Positions 40,351 to 49,182 are shown, numbered from the stretch's first letter. The stretch: 49,550 nucleotides of DNA from Pseudomonas lundensis (GCF_001042985.1 NZ_JYKY01000031.1:1-49550); one strand, 5' to 3'. Made by a program: numbers and translations. The notes: generated by a model not told the origin, from the letters alone.

Positions 40351-41640
40351 TCACGGGAGTTGCTGGCTGGCGTAGAACGCGCTCAGCACTTTGACCAGAT
40401 GCGCCAGATCATGGCTGCCGGCCAATTCGCGAATGGAGTGCATGGCAAACGTTGGCAAGCCGATGTCCACCGTGCGCACCCCCAAGTGGCTGGCGGTGAT
40501 CGGGCCGATGGTCGAGCCGCAGCCCATGTCACTGCGTACCACAAAACTTTGCACCGGCACTTCTTCGGCCATGCACAGGTGGCGGAAGAAACCGGCCGTT
40601 TCGCTGTTGGTGGCGTAACGCTGATTGCTGTTGACCTTGATCACCGGCCCGGCGTTGAGTTTCGGGCCGTGGTTGGCGTCGTGTTTGTCGGCGTAGTTGG
40701 GGTGAACGCCATGGGCGTTGTCAGCCGACACCAGCAGGGATTTCTGGATGGTGCGTACGAACTCATCCCCTTCTGGCAGCAGGCGTTGCAGGATTTGCTC
40801 CAGCATCGGGCCATCGGCGCCGCAGGCCGAGCAGGAGCCGACTTCTTCATGGTCATTGGCCACGAACAGGCAGGTTTCGTCGGTCTCGGTATTGAGCAAC
40901 GCTTGCAGGCCGGCGTAGCACGACAGCAAGTTGTCGAGACGGGCGCCGGCGATAAAGTCACCATTGAGACCAATCACCGCAGCGCTCTGGGTGTCGTAGA
41001 AGCTCAACTCGTAATCGAGCACCACGTCAGCGTTCAGGCCGTGTTCGCGGGCCAGTTGGTCGGTCAGCAAGGCACGGAAGTCCACACGTTCATCGCCCGC
41101 GACCTGGGCCAGAATCGGCGGCAACTCGGTTTGCGGGTTAATCGCCCAGCCTTCGTTGGCGGTACGGTTGAGGTGGATCGCCAGGTTCGGAATGGTCGCA
41201 ATGGGCGCCCTGAAATCGATCAGCTGGCTTTCGACTTTACCGTCGCGGCGGAAGGTCACGCGCCCGGCCAGTGACAGGTCGCGGTCAAACCACGGGGCCA
41301 GCAAGGCGCCGCCGTAGACTTCGACGCCCAGTTGCCAAAAACCCTGGCGTTGCAGTTCGGGTTGAGGCTTGACCCGCAGGCAGGGGCTGTCTGTGTGCGC
41401 GCCGACCATGCGAATGCCGCCGTGCAAGAGCGAGTGTCGGCCCAGCTTGAACGCGACAATGGAGGAGTCGTTGCGAGTGACGTAATAGCGACCGTTGGCT
41501 TCGGTGAACCAGGTCTCGCGCTCATCGAGGCGCTGATAACCGGCGGCCTCCAGACGCTGCACCAGGCTGGCGGTGGCATGAAAGGGGGTAGGGGAGGCCT
41601 TGAGAAAGTCGATCAGGCCTTGGTTCAACTCTTCGCGCAT
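40351..41640 (-). CDS. apeB: M18-family aspartyl-type aminopeptidase
   Basis: 429 residues, the usual length. ATG 41640 follows GGAGT. Metal and catalytic landmarks are MVGAHTDSPCLRVKPQP, GARLDNLLSCYAGLQAL, VANDHEEVGS with the catalytic/metal Glu pair, SADNAHGVHPNY and HSIRELAGSHD near the end. It is a di-zinc, dodecameric cytoplasmic aminopeptidase that removes N-terminal residues, acidic ones preferred. It is followed leftward by a REP-like hairpin and preceded by the rluA-type gene on the same strand, an order I recall in P. aeruginosa. Confidence 0.95.
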   Translation of the reverse strand: MREELNQGLIDFLKASPTPFHATASLVQRLEAAGYQRLDERETWFTEANGRYYVTRNDSSIVAFKLGRHSLLHGGIRMVGAHTDSPCLRVKPQPELQRQGFWQLGVEVYGGALLAPWFDRDLSLAGRVTFRRDGKVESQLIDFRAPIATIPNLAIHLNRTANEGWAINPQTELPPILAQVAGDERVDFRALLTDQLAREHGLNADVVLDYELSFYDTQSAAVIGLNGDFIAGARLDNLLSCYAGLQALLNTETDETCLFVANDHEEVGSCSACGADGPMLEQILQRLLPEGDEFVRTIQKSLLVSADNAHGVHPNYADKHDANHGPKLNAGPVIKVNSNQRYATNSETAGFFRHLCMAEEVPVQSFVVRSDMGCGSTIGPITASHLGVRTVDIGLPTFAMHSIRELAGSHDLAHLVKVLSAFYASQQLP

Positions 41641-41762
41641 AAGTTACTCCAGACAGCAAGGCCGCGAGTTTAGCGCATTGGTCACAAAAATTGACCCCGA
41701 TTGAACCTCAATCCCGCAGCCGCCGCCTGTGTTGCCTGGCAGCGACCACGCAGGGGCGGGTG

Positions 41763-42398
41763 TCAGAACGGCGCCGGGCACTCGAAGCGCAAGCGCTCAC
41801 CGGTTTGCGGGTGAGTGAAGCTCAGCATGCTGGCGTGCAGGCACAGGCGTGGGTAAGCCGCTAGCGCCTGTTCATGGGCGTACAGGCCGTCGCCCAGCAG
41901 CGGGTGGCCGATGGACAGCATGTGGACCCGCAGTTGATGCGAGCGGCCGGTGATCGGCGTCAGTTCCACGCGGCAGTAATCTCCACAGCGCTCCAGGACT
42001 TTCCAGAACGTCAGGGCGTTTTTGCCAAACTCGTGATCCACCACGTGCCGGGGTTTGGTCGGCGGGTCGTAGCGCAGCGGCAGATCAATGGTGCCGCTGT
42101 CCAGCGCCGGTTGGCCCCACGCCAGTGCGGTGTAGGCTTTTTCGGTTTCGCGGTCATGAAACTGGCGAGACAGTTCGCGGTGGGTGTCAGCATCCCGCGC
42201 CAGCAAAATGATCCCGGACGTTTCCCAATCAAGGCGGTGTACGATCCGCGCTTCGGGGTAGCCGTTTTCTTGCAGGCGGGTAATCAGGCAATCCTTGTTG
42301 TCTTCTGCGCGGCCGGGCACGGACAGCAGCAACGTCGGTTTGTTGACCACAAGAACGCCAGCGTCCTCGTGGATGATGTGGATGTTGGACAACGGCAT
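41763..42398 (-). CDS. rluA: RluA-family pseudouridine synthase
   Basis: 211 residues. Single catalytic domain without an N-terminal S4 domain, which suits RluA. The catalytic Asp is Asp57 in IVHRLDWETSGIILLARD. Further motifs are KAYTALAWG, TPITGRSHQLRVHM and HPLLGDGLYA. RluA modifies 23S rRNA position 746 and some tRNAs at U32. The start overlaps nothing, and minE ends 90 bases upstream, so it may extend the minCDE unit. The RluA versus RluC/TruC assignment rests on length and gene order. Confidence 0.9.
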   Translation of the reverse strand: MPLSNIHIIHEDAGVLVVNKPTLLLSVPGRAEDNKDCLITRLQENGYPEARIVHRLDWETSGIILLARDADTHRELSRQFHDRETEKAYTALAWGQPALDSGTIDLPLRYDPPTKPRHVVDHEFGKNALTFWKVLERCGDYCRVELTPITGRSHQLRVHMLSIGHPLLGDGLYAHEQALAAYPRLCLHASMLSFTHPQTGERLRFECPAPF

Positions 42399-42488
42399 TA
42401 AAACAGCCTCTTGAGAAACGCCAACGGCGACGTGGGAACCGTCTCCGCAAAGAAGGTGCCCAGGTCGCCGTGGTGTCGGCCGGATCGG

Positions 42489-42743
42489 TTAACGATCTGG
42501 CAGGGTGATGTTGAGTTCCAGAATCGAGCAACTGCCGTCGTTTTCCAGCGCGACATGCACGTCATCGTTGCCGATATTGACGTATTTGCGAATCACTTCT
42601 ACCAGCTCTTTCTGCAAGGCGGGCAGGTAATCCGGCGTGCTCCGTTGGCCGCGTTCGTGCGCCACGATGATCTGTAGACGCTCTTTCGCGACCGACGCGG
42701 TGGTTGGCTTTTTGTTGGCGCGAAAGAAGTCGAGAAATTTCAT
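42489..42743 (-). CDS. minE: Cell division topological specificity factor MinE
   Basis: 84 residues. The N-terminal membrane/MinD-binding part is MKFLDFFRANKKPTTASVAKERLQIIVAHER. The C-terminal dimerisation domain holds LPALQKELVEVIRKYVNIGNDDVHVALENDG and the final strand CSILELNITLP. It stimulates MinD ATPase and drives pole-to-pole oscillation, so that MinC acts away from midcell. Its start is three bases after the minD stop, so it is translationally linked. Confidence 0.98.
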   Translation of the reverse strand: MKFLDFFRANKKPTTASVAKERLQIIVAHERGQRSTPDYLPALQKELVEVIRKYVNIGNDDVHVALENDGSCSILELNITLPDR

Positions 42744-42746
42744 TGT

Positions 42747-43559
42747 TTAGTTGCCTCCAAAGATACGCTCGAAGAATCCCTTCTTCTTGACATCGAGGAA
42801 TCGATGTTCCACGGACTTGCCCAGCAAGCGATCGACGGCATCGCTGTAGGCCTGGCCAGCGTCGCTCTGGTCGTCAAGAATGACCGGCACACCTTGGTTG
42901 GAAGCCTTCAAAACAGCCTGGGACTCCGGAATCACGCCCAGCAGGGTCACGGCGAGGATTTCCTTGACGTCTTCAACGCCGAGCATTTCTCCGTTGCTGA
43001 CACGCTCCGGGTTGTAACGGGTGAGCAGCAAGTGCTCCTTGATCGGGTCCTGGCCTTCTTCAGCACGCTTGGACTTGCTGGCCAGCAGGCCGAGCATGCG
43101 GTCCGAGTCACGTACCGAGGACACTTCAGGGTTGGTCACGACAATCGCTTCGTCAGCGAAGTACATGGCCAGGTGCGCACCGGTTTCGATACCGGCCGGG
43201 GAGTCGCACACCACGTATTCGAAGGTTTGTTTAAGTTCCATCAGAACTTTTTCGACGCCTTCTTTGGTCAGTGCGTCCTTGTCACGGGTCTGGCTGGCGG
43301 CCAGCACGTACAGGTTTTCCAGGCGCTTGTCTTTGATCAGGGCCTGTTGCAGGTTGGCTTCGCCGTTGACCACGTTCACGAAGTCATACACCACGCGGCG
43401 CTCGCAGCCCATGATCAAGTCCAGGTTACGCAGGCCGACGTCGAAGTCGACGATCACTGTTTTATGGCCGCGCAGTGCGAGGCCGGTACCGATAGCGGCG
43501 CTGGTGGTGGTCTTACCCACACCACCCTTGCCGGATGTAACCACGAGAATCTTGGCCAA
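42747..43559 (-). CDS. minD: Septum site-determining ATPase MinD
   Basis: 270 residues. The deviant Walker A is TSGKGGVGKTTTSAAIG (signature Lys at the first GKGG). Switch regions are VIVDFDVGLRNLDL and VCDSPAGIETGAHLAMYFADEAIVVTNPE. The C-terminal amphipathic membrane-targeting helix is VKKKGFFERIFGGN. It recruits MinC to the membrane and is displaced by MinE. The 201-base gap to minC may carry an extra promoter, since minCDE are usually cotranscribed. Confidence 0.98.
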   Translation of the reverse strand: MAKILVVTSGKGGVGKTTTSAAIGTGLALRGHKTVIVDFDVGLRNLDLIMGCERRVVYDFVNVVNGEANLQQALIKDKRLENLYVLAASQTRDKDALTKEGVEKVLMELKQTFEYVVCDSPAGIETGAHLAMYFADEAIVVTNPEVSSVRDSDRMLGLLASKSKRAEEGQDPIKEHLLLTRYNPERVSNGEMLGVEDVKEILAVTLLGVIPESQAVLKASNQGVPVILDDQSDAGQAYSDAVDRLLGKSVEHRFLDVKKKGFFERIFGGN

Positions 43560-43760
43560 GGTGTTTCACCCCTAAGGAAAAAGGACTTTTTAGCCCCTGA
43601 ATAACATCTCTATTAACGACGGCAGGTGAACAGTCCTGGCGGATGATCGTTCAGGTCGGCGTTTACAAGCCGTAAGCGCTGGCTGATTGTTGATTTCCTA
43701 CAAGGTTTAAACTGTTTTCTCTACGCTGTTGAGATGGTTGGAAAATGGCGAGAGTATCCG

Positions 43761-44498
43761 TTAAAGACGGGTGATGTTCAACATGTCACTTGACAGACTG
43801 ATTTGAACCCCTGCACCCCACAATGGATCACGGCGCAGGTCTTCCGACACTTTGTACTTGCCGGCAATCGACACCAGCTCGGCGCTCAACTGCTGGCAGA
43901 AAATGCGCGCCTTGGTGTTGCCTTTATGCCCGGCCAGTGCTCTACCGCGCATTGGCCCGTACACATGGATGTTGCCATCGGCCATAAGTTCCGCACCGGG
44001 GCTGACCGCCGCCATGACCACCAGGTCGCCCCCTTCGGCATACACCGTCTGGCCGCCGCGTACGGGGCTGGTGATGATGCGGGTCGGCTTGACCACAGGC
44101 TCGGGCGGTTTTTCGGGTTTTTTCTTGACCTCGGCTTCGACCGGTTCAATCGGCCGCTCACGGGCGCCGGACGGCGGCAGCACAGGCAGGTCGATAGCAA
44201 TCGCGGCGGCAATGTCTTCAATGCGGCTGGCGCGAATGGCCAGTGTGCGCAGGCCATGTTGACGGCAGACACGCATCAGGCCTGGCAAATCAATCGCACC
44301 TTCACCGGCGGGCATTTTGTCCAGCGCCAGGACGAGCGGGGTATTACTGAAAAAATTCGGGGCTTGGGCCACTTTGGCAGCCAGTTGGCGATCCAGGGCT
44401 TCAAGGTTGTTTTTGGCCAGTTCCAGCACCGTGATGGCGAGCATACTGCCCTTAAGCTGGAACACAGGGGCTTGGTCTAGCGATTCGGTTTGGCTCAT
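43761..44498 (-). CDS. minC: Septum formation inhibitor MinC
   Basis: 245 residues from ATG 44498 (MSQTESLDQAPVFQLKGSML). The N-terminal FtsZ-inhibiting domain (about 1-110) is followed by a Pro/Lys/Glu-rich linker (EVKKKPEKPPEPVVKPTR) and the C-terminal beta-helix (about 145-245): SPVRGGQTVYAEGGDLVVMAAVSPGAE, DGNIHVYGPMRGRALAG and ARIFCQQLSAELVSIAGKY. The RGGQ and AGHKGN segments bind MinD. A longer frame to 44522 is not needed. It is divergent from the lipid A acyltransferase gene. Confidence 0.97.
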   Translation of the reverse strand: MSQTESLDQAPVFQLKGSMLAITVLELAKNNLEALDRQLAAKVAQAPNFFSNTPLVLALDKMPAGEGAIDLPGLMRVCRQHGLRTLAIRASRIEDIAAAIAIDLPVLPPSGARERPIEPVEAEVKKKPEKPPEPVVKPTRIITSPVRGGQTVYAEGGDLVVMAAVSPGAELMADGNIHVYGPMRGRALAGHKGNTKARIFCQQLSAELVSIAGKYKVSEDLRRDPLWGAGVQISLSSDMLNITRL

Positions 44499-44618
44499 GG
44501 TCGGCTTAATGCGGCTTGTCACTTAAAGTGCTGAGACTTATAACGAGATCGCCCGCGAGCCGCAAGCGGGGTCGAACGATGTAGAATGCCCGGCCCTTGT
44601 GTCTGTCCGGAATCATTA

Positions 44619-45551
44619 ATGGATCGCCCGCGTTTTCGTGCTGCTTTTTTTCACCCGCGTTTTTGGCTGCTGTGGCTTGGCCTTGGCCTGCTGTGGCTGG
44701 TGGTGCAGCTGCCTTATAAAGTGCAATTGGGGTTGGGGCGTGTGTTGGGCGCGCTGATGTACCGGGTCGCCGGTGATCGTCGGCGCATTGCCGCGCGCAA
44801 CCTGCAATTGTGTTTCCCCGAAAAGTGCGCCGCCGAGCGCAAGCACTTGCTCAAGCAGAACTTTGCGTCCACCGGTATCGCATTTTTTGAAATGGCCATG
44901 AGCTGGTGGTGGCCCAAGCCGCGTCTGGCCCGGCTGGCCCACGTAGAAGGGCTGGAGCACCTCAAGCAGGCGCAGCTGGAAGGCAAAGGGGTGATCCTCA
45001 TGGCGTTCCACTTCACCACGCTGGAAATCGGCGCGGCCCTGCTCGGGCAAAAGCACACCATCGATGGCATGTACCGCGAGCATGGGAACGCGCTGTTCGA
45101 TTTTATTCAGCGACGGGGCCGCGAGCGCCACAACCTGGATTCGCTGGCCGTGGAACGTGATGAGGTGCGCGGCATGCTCAAGCTGCTGCGCTCGGGGCGT
45201 GCGATCTGGTATGCGCCGGATCAGGACTACGGCGCCAAGCAGAGTATCTTTGTGCCCTTGTTTGGCATTCAGGCGGCCACCGTGACCGCCACCAGCAAGT
45301 TTGCCAAGCTGGGCAAAGCGCACGTTGTGCCCTTTACTCAACAACGACTGGCGGATGGCAGTGGCTACAAGTTGGTGATTCATCCGCCTTTGAAGGATTT
45401 CCCCGGAGAAAGCGATGAGGCCGATTGCCTGCGCATCAATCAGTGGGTCGAGCGGGCCATTCGTGAATGCCCCGAGCAATACCTGTGGGCCCACCGCCGT
45501 TTCAAGACCCGCCCGCCGGGCGAGCCCAAGTTGTACGACAAACGCCGCTGA
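44619..45551 (+). CDS. htrB: Lipid A biosynthesis lauroyl acyltransferase (LpxL/HtrB type)
   Basis: 310 residues from ATG 44619. The N-terminal anchor helix FWLLWLGLGLLWLVVQLPYKV is followed by the LPLAT domain. The active-site HX4(D/E) appears in MAFHFTTLEIGAALL. Further motifs are DGMYREHGNALFDFIQRRGRERH, AIWYAPDQDYG and YLWAHRRFKTRP. It transfers a secondary acyl chain to lipid A at the inner membrane. Pseudomonas carries two such enzymes, and by gene order next to minCDE this should be HtrB1. The patatin gene begins 27 bases after the stop, so both are likely one unit. Confidence 0.95.
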   Translation: MDRPRFRAAFFHPRFWLLWLGLGLLWLVVQLPYKVQLGLGRVLGALMYRVAGDRRRIAARNLQLCFPEKCAAERKHLLKQNFASTGIAFFEMAMSWWWPKPRLARLAHVEGLEHLKQAQLEGKGVILMAFHFTTLEIGAALLGQKHTIDGMYREHGNALFDFIQRRGRERHNLDSLAVERDEVRGMLKLLRSGRAIWYAPDQDYGAKQSIFVPLFGIQAATVTATSKFAKLGKAHVVPFTQQRLADGSGYKLVIHPPLKDFPGESDEADCLRINQWVERAIRECPEQYLWAHRRFKTRPPGEPKLYDKRR

Positions 45552-45578
45552 CCCGCGCTGCCTGCAGGGCGCCCGTCG

Positions 45579-46739
45579 ATGAGCGGCGTGGCGCCGGTAA
45601 CCGGCCTGATTCTCTCGGGCGGCGGCGCGCGTGCCGCGTATCAGGTGGGGGTGCTGGCGGCCATTGCCCAGTTGCTCCCCAGCGGGGCGCCTAACCCGTT
45701 CCCGGTGATCGTCGGCACCTCGGCCGGGGCGATCAACGCGGTCAGCCTGGCCAGCGGCGCGCTGAACTTTACCCTCGCCGTCGAGCGATTGACCGCCTTC
45801 TGGCAGCACCTGCAAAGCCATCGGGTGATGCGCAGTGACTGGCCGGGCGTGATTCATCAGGCCAGCCGTTTTGTGAGCCGCAGTGTGTTGGGGCTTGGCC
45901 CTCAGGCGCCGGTGGCCCTGCTCAACAGTTCGCCATTGCGCGATTTGCTCAACGACAACATCAGCTTTGCGGGGATCGATCAGGCCATTGCGGCGCAGCA
46001 GTTACGCGCCGTGGCACTGACTGCCTTTGGCTATACCTCGGGTCAGGCCGTGACCTTTTACCAAAGTGAGCGCGCCATCGATGGTTGGTTGCGCCATCGC
46101 CGTATCGGGCGGCCAGCCGCCTTGACGGTCGAACACCTGCTGGCCAGCTCGGCCATCCCGCTTTTATTTGCTCCGGTCAACATTGGCGAAGAGTACTTCG
46201 GCGATGGCGCCGTTCGTCAGTCCGCGCCCATCAGCCCGGCCTTGCACTTGGGGGCCAATCGGGTATTGGTGGTCGGTGTCAGTGGCAACCCGCGCGGGCC
46301 GGACCCGCAGGGTGCGCAACGGCGCCCGTTCAATGCCCGGCAGCCGACGCTGGCGCAGATCGGCGGGCACCTGCTCAACAGCACGTTTATTGACAGCCTT
46401 GAGAGCGACATTGAACTGCTGGAGCGCCTTAACCACTTCAGCCGTTTACTGCCCGACCAGCCCCACAGCCTGGGCCTGGCGCCCGTGGACGTGCTGGTGA
46501 TTGCCCCCAGCCAGCCCCTCGACGAAATTGCCGCCCGTCATCGCCACGAACTGCCTGCCGCCCTGCGCCTGTTTTTACGTGGGCCGGGTGCGACCAAAAC
46601 CAGTGGCGCAGGTGTGCTCAGCTATTTGTTGTTCGAGAAGGGTTACTGCACCGAGTTGATCGAACTGGGGCGCAAGGATGCGCTGGCCCAACGTGCGGCA
46701 CTCTCGCGCTTTTTAGGCAGTGACGCCCACAGTCTGTAA
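45579..46739 (+). CDS. Patatin-like phospholipase
   Basis: 386 residues. The oxyanion loop is LILSGGGARAAYQVGVL, the nucleophile elbow VIVGTSAGAINAVSLA with Ser48, and the catalytic Asp lies in YFGDGAVRQSAPISPAL. The C-terminal extension (about 250-386) is found in RssA/YchK-like bacterial members of about 390 residues. It hydrolyses acyl chains from phospholipids, with Ser/Asp dyad chemistry. No signal peptide is seen. It probably shares a transcript with the lipid A acyltransferase, suggesting joint control of envelope lipid turnover. The start is ATG 45579 with weak CAGGGCG upstream. Confidence 0.93.
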   Translation: MSGVAPVTGLILSGGGARAAYQVGVLAAIAQLLPSGAPNPFPVIVGTSAGAINAVSLASGALNFTLAVERLTAFWQHLQSHRVMRSDWPGVIHQASRFVSRSVLGLGPQAPVALLNSSPLRDLLNDNISFAGIDQAIAAQQLRAVALTAFGYTSGQAVTFYQSERAIDGWLRHRRIGRPAALTVEHLLASSAIPLLFAPVNIGEEYFGDGAVRQSAPISPALHLGANRVLVVGVSGNPRGPDPQGAQRRPFNARQPTLAQIGGHLLNSTFIDSLESDIELLERLNHFSRLLPDQPHSLGLAPVDVLVIAPSQPLDEIAARHRHELPAALRLFLRGPGATKTSGAGVLSYLLFEKGYCTELIELGRKDALAQRAALSRFLGSDAHSL

Positions 46740-46791
46740 GGGGTGCTGACGCGCACCGGGAGCAGATACCCGGCGGCACACGCTGTTGTGT

Positions 46792-46815
46792 CGCGCCTGC
46801 TTGCACTCAGGCGCG
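46792..46815. terminator. Hairpin between convergent patatin and DUF6124 genes
   Basis: Perfect 8-bp stem CGCGCCTG (46792-46799) / CAGGCGCG (46808-46815) with an 8-base loop. There is no T-run on either side, so it is a weak or factor-dependent terminator. Confidence 0.4.
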
Positions 46816-46822
46816 TGCTGCA

Positions 46823-47173
46823 TCAGTGCGTTGTCAGACTGTCCAGCGATTTATCAACGTAGGCTTTGGCCAGTGCAACCAAATGCGTGATCGATAACAC
46901 CAGGTCGCGCGCCGGCCCGCTCATGCCATTCCCCGCCTCAGTCGCCGATGCCCCGGCGCAGCGCAACAAGTCTGACGCTTGGGCCAAAGCCGCTTCTAAA
47001 TTGACACTGTTCGCGATGGCATACGTGGTTGTGTCCACGGGGCGAGTGGGCTTATGGCCGTGCAGGTAGTAATCAAGCGCGCGATTGGCGGCGGCCCGGT
47101 CCAACAACTGTGGATCGCACGGCGCAGCGTCTTGCGGGGTGAAAGCGGGTGGGTCGGGGACGAGCTTTTTCAT
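46823..47173 (-). CDS. DUF6124/DUF3077-type Pseudomonas protein
   Basis: 116 residues. ATG 47173 follows GGAGT at seven bases. It begins MKKLVPDPPAFTPQDAAP, then LLDRAAANRALDYYLHG, NSVNLEAALAQASDLLRCAGASATEAGNGM and DLVLSITHLVALAKAYVDKSLD. This arrangement (acidic-proline start, A--RALDYYL, L-QA--LL-CA-A-A-E) is the DUF6124 (formerly DUF3077) family found mainly in Pseudomonas. Function is unknown. It is probably a small helical cytoplasmic protein. An unusually long, conserved-looking leader precedes it. Confidence 0.85.
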   Translation of the reverse strand: MKKLVPDPPAFTPQDAAPCDPQLLDRAAANRALDYYLHGHKPTRPVDTTTYAIANSVNLEAALAQASDLLRCAGASATEAGNGMSGPARDLVLSITHLVALAKAYVDKSLDSLTTH

Positions 47174-47404
47174 GGGTCAACTCCAGATGCATGCAAAGGA
47201 GCTGTCACCTGTCGCGACTAAACGAGGAGGTGGCAGCCGTACGCAGGTTAGTCGACCGGTGCATCTGGAAACCGGCGCGCCACGAGGGCGCCCTGCGCAC
47301 GGCCACCATAAAACGCAGGCCGTAAAAAAGCGCCTCGCGGAGGTGGCGCCTTGCGCCAGATGACAAACCGGGCGACTAAACCCGACCGCTGAATGGGCAG
47401 CGAT
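47174..47404 (-). promoter_or_regulatory. Long structured leader of the DUF6124 gene
   Basis: About 230 nt between the predicted start site and the ATG. It contains repeats: GCGACTAAAC at 47214-47223 and 47372-47381, the related CGACTAAC in opposite sense at 47246-47254, and GGAGGTGGC at 47226-47234 and 47339-47347. G+C-rich inverted pieces include GGCGC/GCGCC around 47275-47291. A minus-strand frame within it (MVAVRRAPSWRAGFQ, 34 codons) looks like a shadow of the element. From memory, similar leaders precede DUF6124 genes in other Pseudomonas. Confidence 0.5.
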
Positions 47405-47410
47405 GGGCCG

Positions 47411-47439
47411 AGACTAGCCCTCGATTGGCAGCGGCGCAA
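47411..47439 (-). promoter_or_regulatory. Promoter of the DUF6124 transcript
   Basis: On the minus strand TTGCGC (complement of 47434-47439), 17-base spacer, TAGTCT (complement of 47411-47416). The start site would be about 47404. Confidence 0.5.
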
Positions 47440-47883
47440 GCGCGCGGGATTTTCTCGGAAATTTCGCATGATTGAAAGGGAATTGTCATACGTGACGGCC
47501 GCACAGTGAGAGTGAGGGGCGGAACGGTTTAGGGGTTAATTGGCCGGTGAGCTTTTCGAGCCAGAAGTTGTCGAGCGGGTTTGCTGGGTGGTGGCGTGTT
47601 TGGAGGGGAGGGACGGCGGTGGGTGTCCTAATGGAAAAGTGGGGTACCTGTCATTTCTGACAGTATTCAGCCGCCATAAAAAGGCGTTCAATATTTTTAA
47701 GCGTTTAGAAATATTAAGGTACTCATAGCGGAAACTATTCGTTCGATAGTGTCATGCCTCATTAATTTGTTTTTGGCTTCGGCGCTTTAACAAGCACTTT
47801 ACCTGTTCGTGCAAGGCGAAAACCAAGTTTCTATCAGTGGTGCTGAGGTACTGGTACTTTATCTGTGAATTGAGGGTTACACG
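47440..47883. other. Intergenic stretch with a shift to A+T-rich DNA
   Basis: G+C-rich to about 47630, then clearly A+T-rich from about 47665 onward, continuing into the next gene. It contains the CTGTCA/TGACAG palindrome at 47648-47663. No gene is supported. The 62-codon frame at 47540 has no ribosome site or family features. Confidence 0.5.
47648..47663. promoter_or_regulatory. CTGTCA-TTTC-TGACAG palindrome
   Basis: A perfect 6-bp inverted repeat with a four-base spacer exactly where base composition changes, about 220 bp before the low-G+C gene. It is shaped like a dimeric regulator operator. Confidence 0.4.
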
Positions 47884-49182
47884 ATGAATATGCTTGAAAG
47901 GAAATTGGCTGCCAAAAATGCGCGTAAGGCTTTTTTTAAACGTCGTGGTGAGTTAAGGCGTGCGGGTGAGCATGCCAAGCCTACGGTGCAAGGTGTTTTG
48001 CCTGGTGATCCGCAAGGGCTCATCCCTATAACGCTTTTGACAGCCCCTCTGAAAGTTGAAATACCGCATTGGGTGAATTTTCCAGTCGATCCAAATAAAC
48101 CGGGTGATGAATTAAGGCTGCAATGGCGGCCGCAAGGTAGCACAGATGATGCAGCTTATACAGACCTCCTAGATCCTCCTGTTATGGTCATAAAAGGGAA
48201 TTACCCAAATCCCATGATTCAAGAGATACCGCTAGTTTCTTTTGAATATATCCACGGTGCTTTTGAGTTTAGATATCTCGTAGTGGGCGGAAATGATGGC
48301 GGAGCTGCTACACCTTCAGAAACCACACCCATCGTGCTCGATATTATTCCGCCTTATGGCAATGAATATCCCACAAACTTAGATCTTACTGATGGCCCTA
48401 TTACGGATGCCAACAGCAATGCTGTAGTAGCGACTATTCCTTCGTATCCAGACCAAGCGGATGGCGATAAAATTGGCGTCTATTGGGTAAAAGACAAGGT
48501 GCCCGAAGATGTTTCAAATTGGCCACCCATCGGTGGCTTTCAAGCTATTCCGACAGACCGAAAGTTCCCCATTCCTGAATCAACTATCCTCGAGGAGGGG
48601 GATGGTGACTTTTTCGCGTGTTATATCCTGCTGGATAAAGCGGGTACTGACAGTCGCGTTGGCGGGTCCGAGAAAATTTCAGTAGCGCTTGGGCCCTTAC
48701 CTACGGCTCCGTTCCCTGCGCTAGCGGTGCGCCATGCCGATGAGATTTCAGATGACTTAATTGACCGTGATGATGCGTTTTTGGGTGTGTATGCCGATAT
48801 CAAGACGGAGATAACCAACTGGAAAATTGGCGATAGTCTTACGGTCACGTGGGGAGACCAAACACTGGATACCCCTTATCCGATCAACCAGTTTCCAGTT
48901 AATATTCCTGTGCCGTGGACTGTTTTGAAAGCGGCCTATGATTTTCAGACGCCTGGTTCTCAAGATACTATTGTCCAGTACGATTATTTTCGGGGCTCGC
49001 TACTCTTGGGTTCTGCCAATGTAACGATTAAGGTTGATTTGTCCAAGGTAGGCCCTGAAAATCCGGATGAGCCTAATCCAGTAAACCCAGCACTGGGCGT
49101 AGTGACCGTAAAAAGTTACACGAGTTTAATCGATAAGATAGAGACTGGTGATGTTAACCATGAATCGCCCCTAGTTTCGTAG
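47884..49182 (+). CDS. N-terminal part of a large beta-rich protein, cut by an IS
   Basis: Native codons run from ATG 47884 (GAGGG seven bases upstream) to about 49160. The last residues, ESPLVS, are read from the IS end before TAG 49180-49182. The start MNMLERKLAAKNARKAFFKRRG is strongly basic with no signal peptide. Then come repeated segments of about 100-130 residues with alternating strands (LKVEIPHWVNFPVDPNKPGDELRL, IPTDRKFPIPESTILEEGDGDFF, YPINQFPVNIPVPWTVLKAAYD), like Ig-type beta sandwiches. The Pro/Asn-rich linker GPENPDEPNPVNPALG leads to the lost part. It is more A+T-rich than its neighbours. Likely an adhesin-like or effector-like protein; no function assigned. Confidence 0.7.
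   Translation: MNMLERKLAAKNARKAFFKRRGELRRAGEHAKPTVQGVLPGDPQGLIPITLLTAPLKVEIPHWVNFPVDPNKPGDELRLQWRPQGSTDDAAYTDLLDPPVMVIKGNYPNPMIQEIPLVSFEYIHGAFEFRYLVVGGNDGGAATPSETTPIVLDIIPPYGNEYPTNLDLTDGPITDANSNAVVATIPSYPDQADGDKIGVYWVKDKVPEDVSNWPPIGGFQAIPTDRKFPIPESTILEEGDGDFFACYILLDKAGTDSRVGGSEKISVALGPLPTAPFPALAVRHADEISDDLIDRDDAFLGVYADIKTEITNWKIGDSLTVTWGDQTLDTPYPINQFPVNIPVPWTVLKAAYDFQTPGSQDTIVQYDYFRGSLLLGSANVTIKVDLSKVGPENPDEPNPVNPALGVVTVKSYTSLIDKIETGDVNHESPLVS

Noticed and set aside
44616..45857. A 413-codon minus-strand frame
   Set aside because: Antisense to the lipid A acyltransferase and patatin genes, with no recognisable motif.
47540..47728. A 62-codon frame before the low-G+C gene
   Set aside because: It crosses the composition break and the palindrome, lacks a ribosome site and resembles no protein.
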